Virus record (IMG/VR): IMGVR_UViG_3300020182_000042
Coordinates: 1-56,440 of that record
DNA from: a virus
Reading direction: 5' to 3' (one strand)
Length of the DNA stretch: 56,440 bases
In this document: piece by piece, positions 40,951 to 47,666 of the stretch
Numbering within the stretch: position 1 is the stretch's first letter
How the letters are laid out: each line of letters begins with the position of its first letter
The notes under the pieces: generated by a model
What the model was told of the DNA's origin: nothing
The model's database searches: none
What the model saw: the letters and a program-made list of their open reading frames with translations, nothing else
Made by a program: the position numbers and the translations under genes

Positions 40951-41973
40951 TTACTTACCACGTAGATATTTGTTACTTAACTTCATAATCATAGCGGAAT
41001 TTTCGTCCGCATAAAAGTCTAAGTTGTCTAAATGTTTAGCAGCATATTCATCACCGTTGGCTGCGGCTACTGCCATTGCCTTACCTAACGGGGTATTATC
41101 AGCGCTCATCATTTCACCAGCACCCATAAGCGCAGCAAGAACACCTAGCGTTGCAATACCTTGCTTAACAGCACCTTCTGCGAGACTATCAATGTGTTTG
41201 ATAGCTGATTTCATCGCAGCCTTTTCACCTGCATGGGTTCCGCAATCTTTGCCATCAACTGAGCAGTGCCAGCTTGGCTTCATGCTGTCACCACTTTTAG
41301 TTAAAGTTACTTTATGCTTACCACGAAGTGTATATGTTGTAGATGGATTACGAGGGGTTATACCCAGTCTTTTATTATCTGCATCTGTTGCTTCACCGAT
41401 AGTGTCAATAACTAAACGTTCTCCGTTTCCCTGAATAGTCTTACCAATAGCATTTAATACTTTTTCAAGTTCTTCCCTACTTCTTTTTTCACCGCCTAAC
41501 CAAACATCCAACGCTCTGTCTACCATAGTTTGCAAGTTGTTTTCACCTCTAACAACCAAAGGCGCTTCGTCCATGCTTATCTTTGGACCACGTTTTTTCA
41601 TTTCTTTCTTTTTGTCTGCATGTGTTTTAGGCTTGTTGAATTTTTCCATATTCTTAGCAACAGGATTACCACGACCGTATGGCTTAGGTTTTTGTGGAAT
41701 ACCTGCTTCATCGAGTTCGACTGACTCTGAAGCAGGCTTACCTGTGATGCTCACTTCCCATTTTTTTCCAGTGCTAGCACTTTTCTCAGAAGCCCATCTT
41801 TTTAACTGATTGTAGTGTTGCTGCTCTGCACGATCATCGGCATTACGTCCTTTACCCTTGAACACCTTCCAGGGGTTACCGTTAATATAAATTTGGAAAT
41901 TATTAGGTGGCTCGTTACGTAATTCGTGTCTGAGCTCGTCCTTTTTAAAATCACTTACTTCGTTAATATTCAT
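40951..41973 (-). CDS. Head structural protein with leader-like start
   Basis: Product of 340 residues from ATG 41973 (MNINEVSDF...), preferred to the TTG at 41994 because AGGA lies 10 nt upstream of the ATG. Contains GKGRNADDRAEQQHYNQLKRWA...GKKWEVSITGKPASE (about 30-75), a block I associate with T4-like marine phage head proteins, and a Lys-rich region (110-135). C-terminal Ala-rich helix near 275-300 could be membrane- or core-associated. First gene of the minus late block. Confidence 0.65.
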   Translation of the reverse strand: MNINEVSDFKKDELRHELRNEPPNNFQIYINGNPWKVFKGKGRNADDRAEQQHYNQLKRWASEKSASTGKKWEVSITGKPASESVELDEAGIPQKPKPYGRGNPVAKNMEKFNKPKTHADKKKEMKKRGPKISMDEAPLVVRGENNLQTMVDRALDVWLGGEKRSREELEKVLNAIGKTIQGNGERLVIDTIGEATDADNKRLGITPRNPSTTYTLRGKHKVTLTKSGDSMKPSWHCSVDGKDCGTHAGEKAAMKSAIKHIDSLAEGAVKQGIATLGVLAALMGAGEMMSADNTPLGKAMAVAAANGDEYAAKHLDNLDFYADENSAMIMKLSNKYLRGK

Positions 41974-42003
41974 ATGATACTGGTCCTGCAACACGTTTAC
42001 ATG

Positions 42004-42011
42004 TATTTATC
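42004..42011 (-). promoter_or_regulatory. Late promoter GATAAATAC, minus strand
   Basis: GATAAATACATGT on the minus strand, 30 bp before the first minus-strand start. It is divergent from and only 7 bp away from the -35 of the plus-strand early promoter. Confidence 0.7.
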
Positions 42012-42018
42012 GATATTG

Positions 42019-42047
42019 TTGACATTATTTAATAATTAGTGTATACT
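42019..42047 (+). promoter_or_regulatory. Early promoter
   Basis: TTGACA, 17-bp spacer, TATACT. Back-to-back with the minus-strand late promoter. Confidence 0.7.
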
Positions 42048-42073
42048 GTTTAACTTACTCTTATAGAGATATT

Positions 42074-43129
42074 ATGTTTATGTTTGACCAAAGTGTACAA
42101 AGAATAGGATTCTGTTGCAAATATATGGATCCTGACCAAACGCAAAAGCCCAAAGTATTAAAAGAAGTACAATCAAAGTTTACAGAAATGCAAACCACAG
42201 TTGCATGGCTAAACAGGCAAGAAAAATCTATAGCAGAACAAAAAATGCTCGATTGTGTAGACCACAATATGGCCAGTATGTTAAATCTAGTAGAGTATGT
42301 AGCAACATTACCCCAAAACAGAAGGATGGTGAGACTTGGAAGCAATCAGATACCTTGTGCTACGCAAGAAGATTGGCGCTACTTATGGCAAGATTCAAAC
42401 AACCGTGACTGGATGGCTGAGGGCTTTGCCAAAGTGGGCCAGGCTGCCCGCGATCTTGATGTTAGGATTAGTTTTCATCCCGGGCAGTTTACCGTTCTTG
42501 CTAGCGATCGTCCTGACGTTGTTGACAGGAGTATAGACGAATTTGAATATCACACTGACATGGCTCGCTGGATGGGTTATGGTAAACAGTTCCAAGATTT
42601 TAAATGCAATGTGCACATCTCAGGTAAGTTAGGCTATCAGGGTATTATTGATGTATTACCAAAGTTAAGTCCTGAAGCAAGAAACATTATTACTATTGAG
42701 AATGATGAAATGTGTCATGGACTGGATGCTTCGTTAATGTTAGCAAACCATGTTGCACTAGTGTTAGACATCCATCACCACTGGATCAGAGACGAAGAAT
42801 ACATACAACCTGATGATGATAGAGTTAAGCGAGTGATTGACAGTTGGCGTGGTGTACGTCCTGCTATGCATTACAGTTATAGCAGAGATGAACGGCTACC
42901 AGTAGGGTTTGCTCACGACACTATGCCTGATATGAAACAGTTACTTGCGGCGGGATGCAAGAAGCAAAAGCTCCGAGCCCACAGCGATTATTTCCCCAAT
43001 CGTGCAGTAAACGAATGGGCCCTTTCCTTTTCCAAAGACTTTGACATACAGTGTGAAGCTAAAGCTAAAAACTTAGCAAGCCAACAACTGTACGAACAGT
43101 CAATACCATTAATTAGTGATGCAGCTTAA
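42074..43129 (+). CDS. UV-damage endonuclease, UvdE/UvsE family
   Basis: Product of 351 residues. It nicks DNA 5' of pyrimidine dimers and other lesions. Family motifs: RIGFCCKYM at the start, RISFHPGQFTVL near 133-145, NVHISGKLG near 182-190, ITIENDEM near 213-220, LDIHHHW near 233-239, with the metal-binding His and Glu of the TIM-barrel. Full length for the family. T4 uses the unrelated DenV for dimer repair; here UvdE would serve a phage exposed to sunlight. Own early promoter. Confidence 0.92.
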   Translation: MFMFDQSVQRIGFCCKYMDPDQTQKPKVLKEVQSKFTEMQTTVAWLNRQEKSIAEQKMLDCVDHNMASMLNLVEYVATLPQNRRMVRLGSNQIPCATQEDWRYLWQDSNNRDWMAEGFAKVGQAARDLDVRISFHPGQFTVLASDRPDVVDRSIDEFEYHTDMARWMGYGKQFQDFKCNVHISGKLGYQGIIDVLPKLSPEARNIITIENDEMCHGLDASLMLANHVALVLDIHHHWIRDEEYIQPDDDRVKRVIDSWRGVRPAMHYSYSRDERLPVGFAHDTMPDMKQLLAAGCKKQKLRAHSDYFPNRAVNEWALSFSKDFDIQCEAKAKNLASQQLYEQSIPLISDAA

Positions 43130-43164
43130 TTTATTTTGTAAATAATGTAAAATCGGGAATACAA

Positions 43165-43803
43165 ATGGATCCACTATTAGAAATTATATCAGGAATAGAA
43201 CCTAAGTCAAATCTTAACAGAATACATGATGTAGAAAAAAACATTGACGCAGTTAAAGCAGAGTTTGTGGGCAAACCGCTTGTATGCCACGAGCTTGTAA
43301 AGCATATAATTTATATACGCAGAGAAATAGACTTAGAAGAAAATACTAAAAAGTTTTACGAAATCTTAGACAAATACATGGACGAGATTTTAGAACACTA
43401 TGATCTACGATGGTTAGTTAGTATTCTTGATACACTTGTAGACATAGGTGATCCTGCTAGAAGTGCAGCAGCAATGAACATTGTCCAGTGTGTAAATTAT
43501 TTAAATGTGATGGCAAGTCTATTACAATTGGTTGGCGATGGTGTGCCTCATAGTATCAGAGCAACCCAAATGAGAAAAGTACCATCACACGACGGCATGA
43601 TTAGTCTTGATGTATACCAAGGCGACACTATGTACAATATGCAGCGTAGACTAAACAAGGTAGTAGTCAAAGACGAACTGGTATATGATCTATGGGAAGA
43701 AGTAAAGTTCAGACTTGTTGATGACGCTACTGCGCCTACCAACTGGCTTGCAAGCCTCCATTTTGAGGAATCAAAAAAAATATTCTATCATGACGATTAT
43801 TAA
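43165..43803 (+). CDS. Protein of unknown function
   Basis: Product of 212 residues, all-helical and acidic with regular Leu/Ile spacing (EIISGIEPKSNLNRIHDVEKNIDAVK). Not recognised; no catalytic motif. Ends with a 14-bp overlap with the next gene. Confidence 0.6.
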   Translation: MDPLLEIISGIEPKSNLNRIHDVEKNIDAVKAEFVGKPLVCHELVKHIIYIRREIDLEENTKKFYEILDKYMDEILEHYDLRWLVSILDTLVDIGDPARSAAAMNIVQCVNYLNVMASLLQLVGDGVPHSIRATQMRKVPSHDGMISLDVYQGDTMYNMQRRLNKVVVKDELVYDLWEEVKFRLVDDATAPTNWLASLHFEESKKIFYHDDY

Positions 43804-44317
43804 AAGACATAACATTTTGGACTTTGCTGTAGATAAGCCTATTTGTGTTGAACTAGGTGTAGCAGAAGGCGTGTTTAGCGAAATGATTCTAGAGAACCAT
43901 GATGTAGAGCATTTATACAGTATTGATATGTGGGCAGGAGATAGGGGGCACGATTTAAACCAGTACAACAGAGCAGTAAAACGATTATTGCCCTATCGAG
44001 AAAATAACAGTGTAATTCAATCCACGTTTGCAGATGCAGTTAAAACTTTTCCTGATGAGTTTTTTGATTTTATTTATATAGATGGATATGCTCACACAGG
44101 ACAAGATAACGGTCAAACTCTTAAGGAATGGTGGCCCAAATTAAAACCAGGCGGAATATTTAGTGGTGACGATTATGATATTAAAGAATGGCCACTAACA
44201 GTAAAAGTTGTTGATCAGTTTTGTGCCCAGGAAAACAAAAAATTAAATGTGTTCGATTTCCAAAATGAGGATAACGACCATTGGTGCAGATTTCCCAGTT
44301 GGTATATTTCCAAATGA
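43790..44317 (+). CDS. Class I SAM-dependent methyltransferase
   Basis: Product of 175 residues from ATG 43790; a longer frame back to 43715 would overlap the previous gene by 89 bp. CVELGVAEGVFSEMI (about 18-32) is motif I, LYSIDMWAG the acidic second strand, FDFIYIDGYAHTG motif III region, LKPGGIFSGDDYD the post-motif typical of the Methyltransf_24 group. Small-molecule or glycan methylation likely. Confidence 0.75.
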   Translation: MTIIKRHNILDFAVDKPICVELGVAEGVFSEMILENHDVEHLYSIDMWAGDRGHDLNQYNRAVKRLLPYRENNSVIQSTFADAVKTFPDEFFDFIYIDGYAHTGQDNGQTLKEWWPKLKPGGIFSGDDYDIKEWPLTVKVVDQFCAQENKKLNVFDFQNEDNDHWCRFPSWYISK

Positions 44318-44336
44318 ACATAAGGATAGAAAAAAA

Positions 44337-44429
44337 GGACCGCCCGTTTGCACAGTGCCTACTGTACTAGATAGCGTTTACTAAGATTGACGCGAATTCA
44401 TTTTTTGATACACCCGAACATCGCGGTCC
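44337..44429 (+). ncRNA. Candidate structured RNA
   Basis: In the gap between a methyltransferase gene and an early promoter, GGACCGC (44337) pairs perfectly with GCGGTCC (44423), enclosing two hairpins: ACAGT/ACTGT with a 4-nt loop (44352-44365) and GCGT/ACGC (44374-44393), plus a weak GAT/ATC closure. A terminator hairpin follows at 44455. No ORF crosses it. The 7-bp closing stem and multi-branch layout recall a tRNA-like shape, but no T-loop or anticodon arm can be placed. Strand is not certain. Confidence 0.4.
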
Positions 44430-44454
44430 AACAAATATTTACTAAAAAAGTTTT

Positions 44455-44479
44455 AAACCATTGAAAAACATGGTTTTTT
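44455..44479 (+). terminator. Rho-independent terminator
   Basis: AAACCAT / ATGGTTT, 7-bp stem, 8-nt loop, then T run of six in total. Ends the 42-44 kb transcript, after the candidate RNA. Confidence 0.75.
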
Positions 44480-44493
44480 CCGCCCAAAACAGG

Positions 44494-44521
44494 TTGACAT
44501 ACAGTAAAAACACTGTATAAT
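44494..44521 (+). promoter_or_regulatory. Early promoter
   Basis: TTGACA, 16-bp spacer, TATAAT, 19 bp before the next ATG. Confidence 0.8.
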
Positions 44522-44540
44522 ATATAAAAGTGAGCATATT

Positions 44541-44828
44541 ATGTTATTGAATAAACCAATTAAAGAAGGCAGCATTGTCACACTGAAAATGCAATCTGGT
44601 GAGGAAATTATTGCTAGATTTGAATCAGGTGACGAATCACATATTACTGTAAGCAAGCCAAGTGTATTAGCACAAGGCCCGCAGGGTATGGGAATGATAC
44701 CCTGGATAATGAGTGCACAATCTCAAAAAATTACACTAAATAAAAGTAATATTGTTGCTCAAATATCCACTGACGAAGATATAGCAAAATCATATACACA
44801 GGCCACAAGTAGCATACAAATCGTTTAA
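44541..44828 (+). CDS. Sm-like small protein, paralogue of the one at 26021
   Basis: Product of 95 residues. GSIVTLKMQSGEEIIARFESGDESHITVSKPSVL has the Sm-type strand-GxE-strand-D pattern, followed by QKITLNKSNIVAQISTDEDIAKSYTQATSSI; the 26021 protein shows the same order (LNSGREILCKLW..., then STVYLSTSGILTVMAANDDVAEEY). Likely RNA-binding or adaptor ring protein. Early promoter of its own. Confidence 0.6.
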   Translation: MLLNKPIKEGSIVTLKMQSGEEIIARFESGDESHITVSKPSVLAQGPQGMGMIPWIMSAQSQKITLNKSNIVAQISTDEDIAKSYTQATSSIQIV

Positions 44829-44841
44829 ACAGGAGTGATCC

Positions 44842-45510
44842 ATGAAAACAATTTATATAATCTTAGAAGCTCTTGCTGTAATTCTAGTTGTATTAGGTCC
44901 AGTTACTGTAGTTCTAGCTGGTGCAGGGATTTTTAAACAAACTACCCCACGCACTAGTACAGAGTTGGAAATTCCAGTCCCTTCGTTTGCACCAGCCACA
45001 ATAGCTGTTAGTGAACCTGAATCAGAAGCTTTTCCAGTGACTGGCCAGCCTAATGTAGATCCTGACCAGTTACACTGTCTTGCTGTAAACATATACCATG
45101 AAGCAAAAGGCGAAAGTTATTTAGGAAAACTTGCAGTAGCCCACGTTACAATGAATAGAAAACTCAGTCATCGTTTCCCTAACAATGTTTGTGAAGTAGT
45201 CTACCAAGCAAAGATGCGTGTTAACTGGAAGGGCAATGAAGTTCCTGCTCGTGGCATGTGCCAGTTTAGTTGGTTTTGTGATGGTAAGAGTGATGATCTT
45301 TACTTAACAAATAGCAAAGGTGTACCAGTTAAACCTAATGTTGCAGCCTGGAACGACAGTAATAATATTGCATTTGATGTTTTATTAGGACACACCAAGG
45401 ATCCTACCTTTGGTGCTACACACTACCACAACCCCAGTATTAGCGATCCTTTTTGGGCAGACCATTTTGAGATTGCTGCTGTTGTAGATAACCACACTTT
45501 TTACAAATAA
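44842..45510 (+). CDS. SleB-type cell-wall hydrolase with N-terminal membrane anchor (endolysin)
   Basis: Product of 222 residues. Residues 5-31 form one hydrophobic segment (signal-anchor), then a Pro/Thr/Ser linker to about 72, then the hydrolase_2 (SleB/CwlJ) domain: LHCLAVNIYHEAKGESYLGKLAVAHVTMNRK with the catalytic Glu in YHEA, VCEVVYQAK, RGMCQFSWFCDGK and GATHYHNPS. It cuts peptidoglycan glycan strands. The anchor suggests SAR-type export by the host Sec system with delayed release, so a holin may not be needed. Confidence 0.88.
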   Translation: MKTIYIILEALAVILVVLGPVTVVLAGAGIFKQTTPRTSTELEIPVPSFAPATIAVSEPESEAFPVTGQPNVDPDQLHCLAVNIYHEAKGESYLGKLAVAHVTMNRKLSHRFPNNVCEVVYQAKMRVNWKGNEVPARGMCQFSWFCDGKSDDLYLTNSKGVPVKPNVAAWNDSNNIAFDVLLGHTKDPTFGATHYHNPSISDPFWADHFEIAAVVDNHTFYK

Positions 45511-45520
45511 GTCGTCTCAA

Positions 45521-45528
45521 GATAAATA
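45521..45528 (+). promoter_or_regulatory. Late promoter GATAAATACT
   Basis: GATAAATACTGTTATAAT, 31 bp before a small ORF with an AGGAG ribosome site. Confidence 0.75.
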
Positions 45529-45559
45529 CTGTTATAATTTATTGTAGCAGGAGACACAC

Positions 45560-45697
45560 ATGGCTAAAGCACTCGGTGGTGTGGAAAGACCAGACCCAAT
45601 TAAGAAAGGAACTTCGATTGGTAGAGGTAAATTGAAAACCAGTTCTATGAACAAGAAAAAGAAATCCAATTATAAAAAATATAGAGGGCAAGGTTAA
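45560..45697 (+). CDS. Very small basic phage protein
   Basis: Product of 45 residues (MAKALGGVERPDPIKKGTSIGRGKLK..., ending KKYRGQG). Nearly all Lys/Arg/Gly in the second half. Small basic proteins with the LGG...KKTSIG pattern recur in T4-like marine phages. Late promoter and AGGAG site support it. Possibly DNA- or ribosome-binding; unknown. Confidence 0.7.
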   Translation: MAKALGGVERPDPIKKGTSIGRGKLKTSSMNKKKKSNYKKYRGQG

Positions 45698-46126
45698 ATG
45701 GACGCTAAAGAAGCTAACAAAAAAGTTGCATCAAAATTTGAATACGTTACTGATAAGAAAAAGTATGGGTTCGTTGAAACTTGGTCTGTCATGGACACGA
45801 CTCAAGAAATATGGCGGGGTGATTGTGAGGATTACTCGTTGACCGTTCTTTGGTTTATGTCAGGCGAAAAGAAAAGTACTTTTATTAAGAATATTCTTTT
45901 CAATCGAGATTTTCGTATGCACTTCGTAAAGTATACGAAAACTGGCGAAGGTCACGCCGTACTGTCTTACAAAGGTGAGTACTGTGACAACATCCAGAGA
46001 AAATGGTTTAAGAAAGACAGTGCTGCATATAAAAAATACGATTGGAAATTTCCCGTATTTGGCCCAGTCGTTTGTTTGAATCTAGTATTGGGTAAGATTA
46101 TTAAGAGAGTTGTCAAACCCGATTGA
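45698..46126 (+). CDS. Transglutaminase-like cysteine protease (BTLCP-like)
   Basis: Product of 142 residues. WRGDCEDYSLTVLWFM (near 38-54) has the GDCEDY motif with the nucleophile Cys and its Asp, and GEGHAVLSY near 86-94 provides the His, as in bacterial transglutaminase-like cysteine proteinases. No signal peptide. Substrate unknown. Starts directly after the stop of the small basic gene. Confidence 0.75.
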   Translation: MDAKEANKKVASKFEYVTDKKKYGFVETWSVMDTTQEIWRGDCEDYSLTVLWFMSGEKKSTFIKNILFNRDFRMHFVKYTKTGEGHAVLSYKGEYCDNIQRKWFKKDSAAYKKYDWKFPVFGPVVCLNLVLGKIIKRVVKPD

Positions 46127-46151
46127 TATATTGATTGCAATAGGAGGCAGT

Positions 46152-46280
46152 ATGGATCAGGTATTTTCCGCAATCGGATTTTTTATGATGGTAGGTGGTT
46201 GCTATGTTGGCGTGATTTATTTACAAGCAATTTATAATCTTGGCAAATCTGATCCAAATGAAAGCACAGATAAGGAATAA
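46152..46280 (+). CDS. Very small membrane protein
   Basis: Product of 42 residues (MDQVFSAIGFFMMVGGCYVG...), one membrane helix at about 5-27 and a short polar tail. TAGGAGG ribosome site at ideal spacing. Unknown function. Confidence 0.65.
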   Translation: MDQVFSAIGFFMMVGGCYVGVIYLQAIYNLGKSDPNESTDKE

Positions 46281-46286
46281 AAATAA

Positions 46287-46754
46287 ATGTACGAATACAG
46301 AACAAATTTAATTAAAGTGGTCGATGGTGACACAGTGGATGTGGACATTGACTTAGGATTTGGTGTTTGGTTGAAGAACGAAAGAGTTCGCATCATGGGC
46401 ATTGATACGCCCGAAAGTAGAACCCGTGACAAGGTAGAAAAGAAGTTTGGTAAAGCCGCAAGCAAGCGTCTGAAGGAACTGCTTGGACCAAAACCAGTGT
46501 TGAGAACTCAGATTGCTCGTGACGGTGAAGACATGAAAGGTAAGTTCGGTCGCATCCTTGGTGACTTTGATGTCTACTGTCCTACGACAGATGCCTGGAG
46601 AGCAGTCACTGCTGTGATGGCAGACGAAGGCCATTGTGTTCCTTACTATGGTGGGTCTAAAGACGACACTCAAGCTGCACACATGGAAAATCGCCGCAAG
46701 TTGATTGAAGCAGGTGTTGTGAAAATGACACTGGAAGAAGCAGGGTTGGTATAA
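46287..46754 (+). CDS. Thermonuclease (SNase-like nuclease)
   Basis: Product of 155 residues. LIKVVDGDTVDVDIDLGF opens the fold with the metal Asp, RVRIMGIDTPESR holds the catalytic Arg, Asp and Glu, and GKFGRILGDFDVY the second Arg. No signal peptide, so it probably acts inside the cell, for instance on host DNA or RNA. GC-richer codon use than the late genes around it. Overlaps by one base the apparent AUU start of the next gene. Confidence 0.88.
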   Translation: MYEYRTNLIKVVDGDTVDVDIDLGFGVWLKNERVRIMGIDTPESRTRDKVEKKFGKAASKRLKELLGPKPVLRTQIARDGEDMKGKFGRILGDFDVYCPTTDAWRAVTAVMADEGHCVPYYGGSKDDTQAAHMENRRKLIEAGVVKMTLEEAGLV

Positions 46755-46906
46755 TTAGCGCACTTGTTAAGTTCTTATTGCAGTCGTTGGAGACTGGTTT
46801 GGATTTCGTAATAACCCTCGCAGAAAATAATCCTGGAAGCACTACATTTGTAGTGCTAGGGATATTAGCATTGGCTGCGAAATATCTAATAGCGTTCATA
46901 GAATAA
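46754..46906 (+). CDS. Small membrane protein, apparent AUU start
   Basis: From ATT at 46754 the frame reads (M)SALVKFLLQSLETGLDFVITLAEN..., 50 residues with a hydrophobic helix at about 29-47 and an amphipathic start, clearly protein-like. AGGG lies 8 nt before the ATT, and the ATT overlaps the previous stop (TAATT), exactly mimicking the TAATG coupling used here. No ATG, GTG or TTG start would retain the N-terminal helix with a ribosome site. The 3' end is part of a 30-bp near-repeat. Confidence 0.55.
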   Translation: MSALVKFLLQSLETGLDFVITLAENNPGSTTFVVLGILALAAKYLIAFIE

Positions 46907-47055
46907 AAACAATTAAACGGAGTTGTGATATGGACAAAGACATGTTTGATGAATTAATGAAAAGTGTTCAGGAAATGGATCGCATCGTTAAAGGTCTCAG
47001 TGTTGATGAAGCTGGGGATGATGACGGCGAAATATCTAATAGCTGCATAGAATAA
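46877..47055 (+). repeat. Near-repeat of the 3' ends of two adjacent small genes
   Basis: GCGAAATATCTAATAGC plus CATAGAATAA occurs at 46877-46906 (30 bp) and 47027-47055 (29 bp) with a one-base deletion between. The two copies are read in different frames and both end a gene. Confidence 0.85.
46930..47055 (+). CDS. Very small acidic protein
   Basis: Product of 41 residues (MDKDMFDELMKSVQEMDRIVKG...). The pattern resembles the N-terminal helix of small antitoxin/regulator proteins (lfxELxxSvxEmxrIxkG), here without the DNA-binding domain. Its last ten codons come from the shared 29-bp repeat. ACGGAG ribosome site. May be a truncated regulator. Confidence 0.5.
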   Translation: MDKDMFDELMKSVQEMDRIVKGLSVDEAGDDDGEISNSCIE

Positions 47056-47057
47056 AC

Positions 47058-47086
47058 TTGACATAACTCCAAAATTGTTATATAAT
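47058..47086 (+). promoter_or_regulatory. Early promoter
   Basis: TTGACA, 17-bp spacer, TATAAT; 28-bp leader with CAGGAG before the ATG at 47115. Confidence 0.85.
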
Positions 47087-47114
47087 TGTTATTCAATACA
47101 GGAGCATTTTTACT

Positions 47115-47609
47115 ATGTACGTATCTACAAAAACATACGGTCCAACTGAAGGCTTTGCAGTTTGTTACAGACAATGGCGAGCTGATCGTAAATCAGGTAA
47201 AAGTAAAGAACAATTATACAGCAGAGATGAAATTCCAGGGTGTAACGCATTACATGGTTATGCACTAGGCTTTCATATGGAATTTAGCGCAGAGACTCTG
47301 GATGCCCGCAATTGGGTATGCGACTTTGGCAGTTTACGCAGCTTCAAAGAGTTCCTCAAAGAAAACTTTGATCATACAATGCTAGTAGCACAGGATGATC
47401 CAGAGTTTGAAACATTTAAAATGTTACACGACAAAGCACTTGCTAAAATGGTGGTTGTAGAAGCATCAGGATGCGAAGCGTTAGCAAAGTTCCTGTGTGA
47501 TTATCTGAACGATATCTGGTTACCAGACAACTATCCTAACGGTGGGATACAGTGTACTAAGTTTGAGGTGCGTGAAACACCCAGCAATAGTGCTATGTAT
47601 ATGCCCTAA
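47115..47609 (+). CDS. 6-pyruvoyltetrahydropterin synthase/QueD-family enzyme
   Basis: Product of 164 residues. CNALHGYALGFHMEF (near 40-54) corresponds to the zinc-binding strand, WVCDFGSLRSFKEFL to the DFG..k segment, FDHTMLV to the catalytic DH motif, and CTKFEVRETPSNSAMY to the final strand with the pterin-binding Glu. Normal QueD has His-x-His; here the second His is Tyr (HGY), a subtype I associate with phage and marine bacterial members. Could feed 7-deazaguanine for DNA or tRNA modification; no other que gene is in the window. Confidence 0.8.
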   Translation: MYVSTKTYGPTEGFAVCYRQWRADRKSGKSKEQLYSRDEIPGCNALHGYALGFHMEFSAETLDARNWVCDFGSLRSFKEFLKENFDHTMLVAQDDPEFETFKMLHDKALAKMVVVEASGCEALAKFLCDYLNDIWLPDNYPNGGIQCTKFEVRETPSNSAMYMP

Positions 47610-47653
47610 TCTACAAATCACTTAAAAACACACTTAAAAACAACAGGTATTGC

Positions 47654-47661
47654 TATAAATA
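47654..47661 (+). promoter_or_regulatory. Late promoter TATAAATA adjoining a start codon
   Basis: A perfect T4 late element, TATAAATA, then exactly five bases and ATG at 47667. Strongest single case for a leaderless late message. Confidence 0.8.
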
Positions 47662-47666
47662 ATGGT

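Noticed and set aside
43715-43790. Extended N-terminus of the methyltransferase
   Set aside because: It would overlap the previous gene by 89 bp and adds no family-like sequence; ATG 43790 gives a normal start just before motif I.
44337-44429. tRNA gene
   Set aside because: The closing stem is tRNA-like, but no T-loop, anticodon arm or CCA end can be placed; kept only as a candidate structured RNA.
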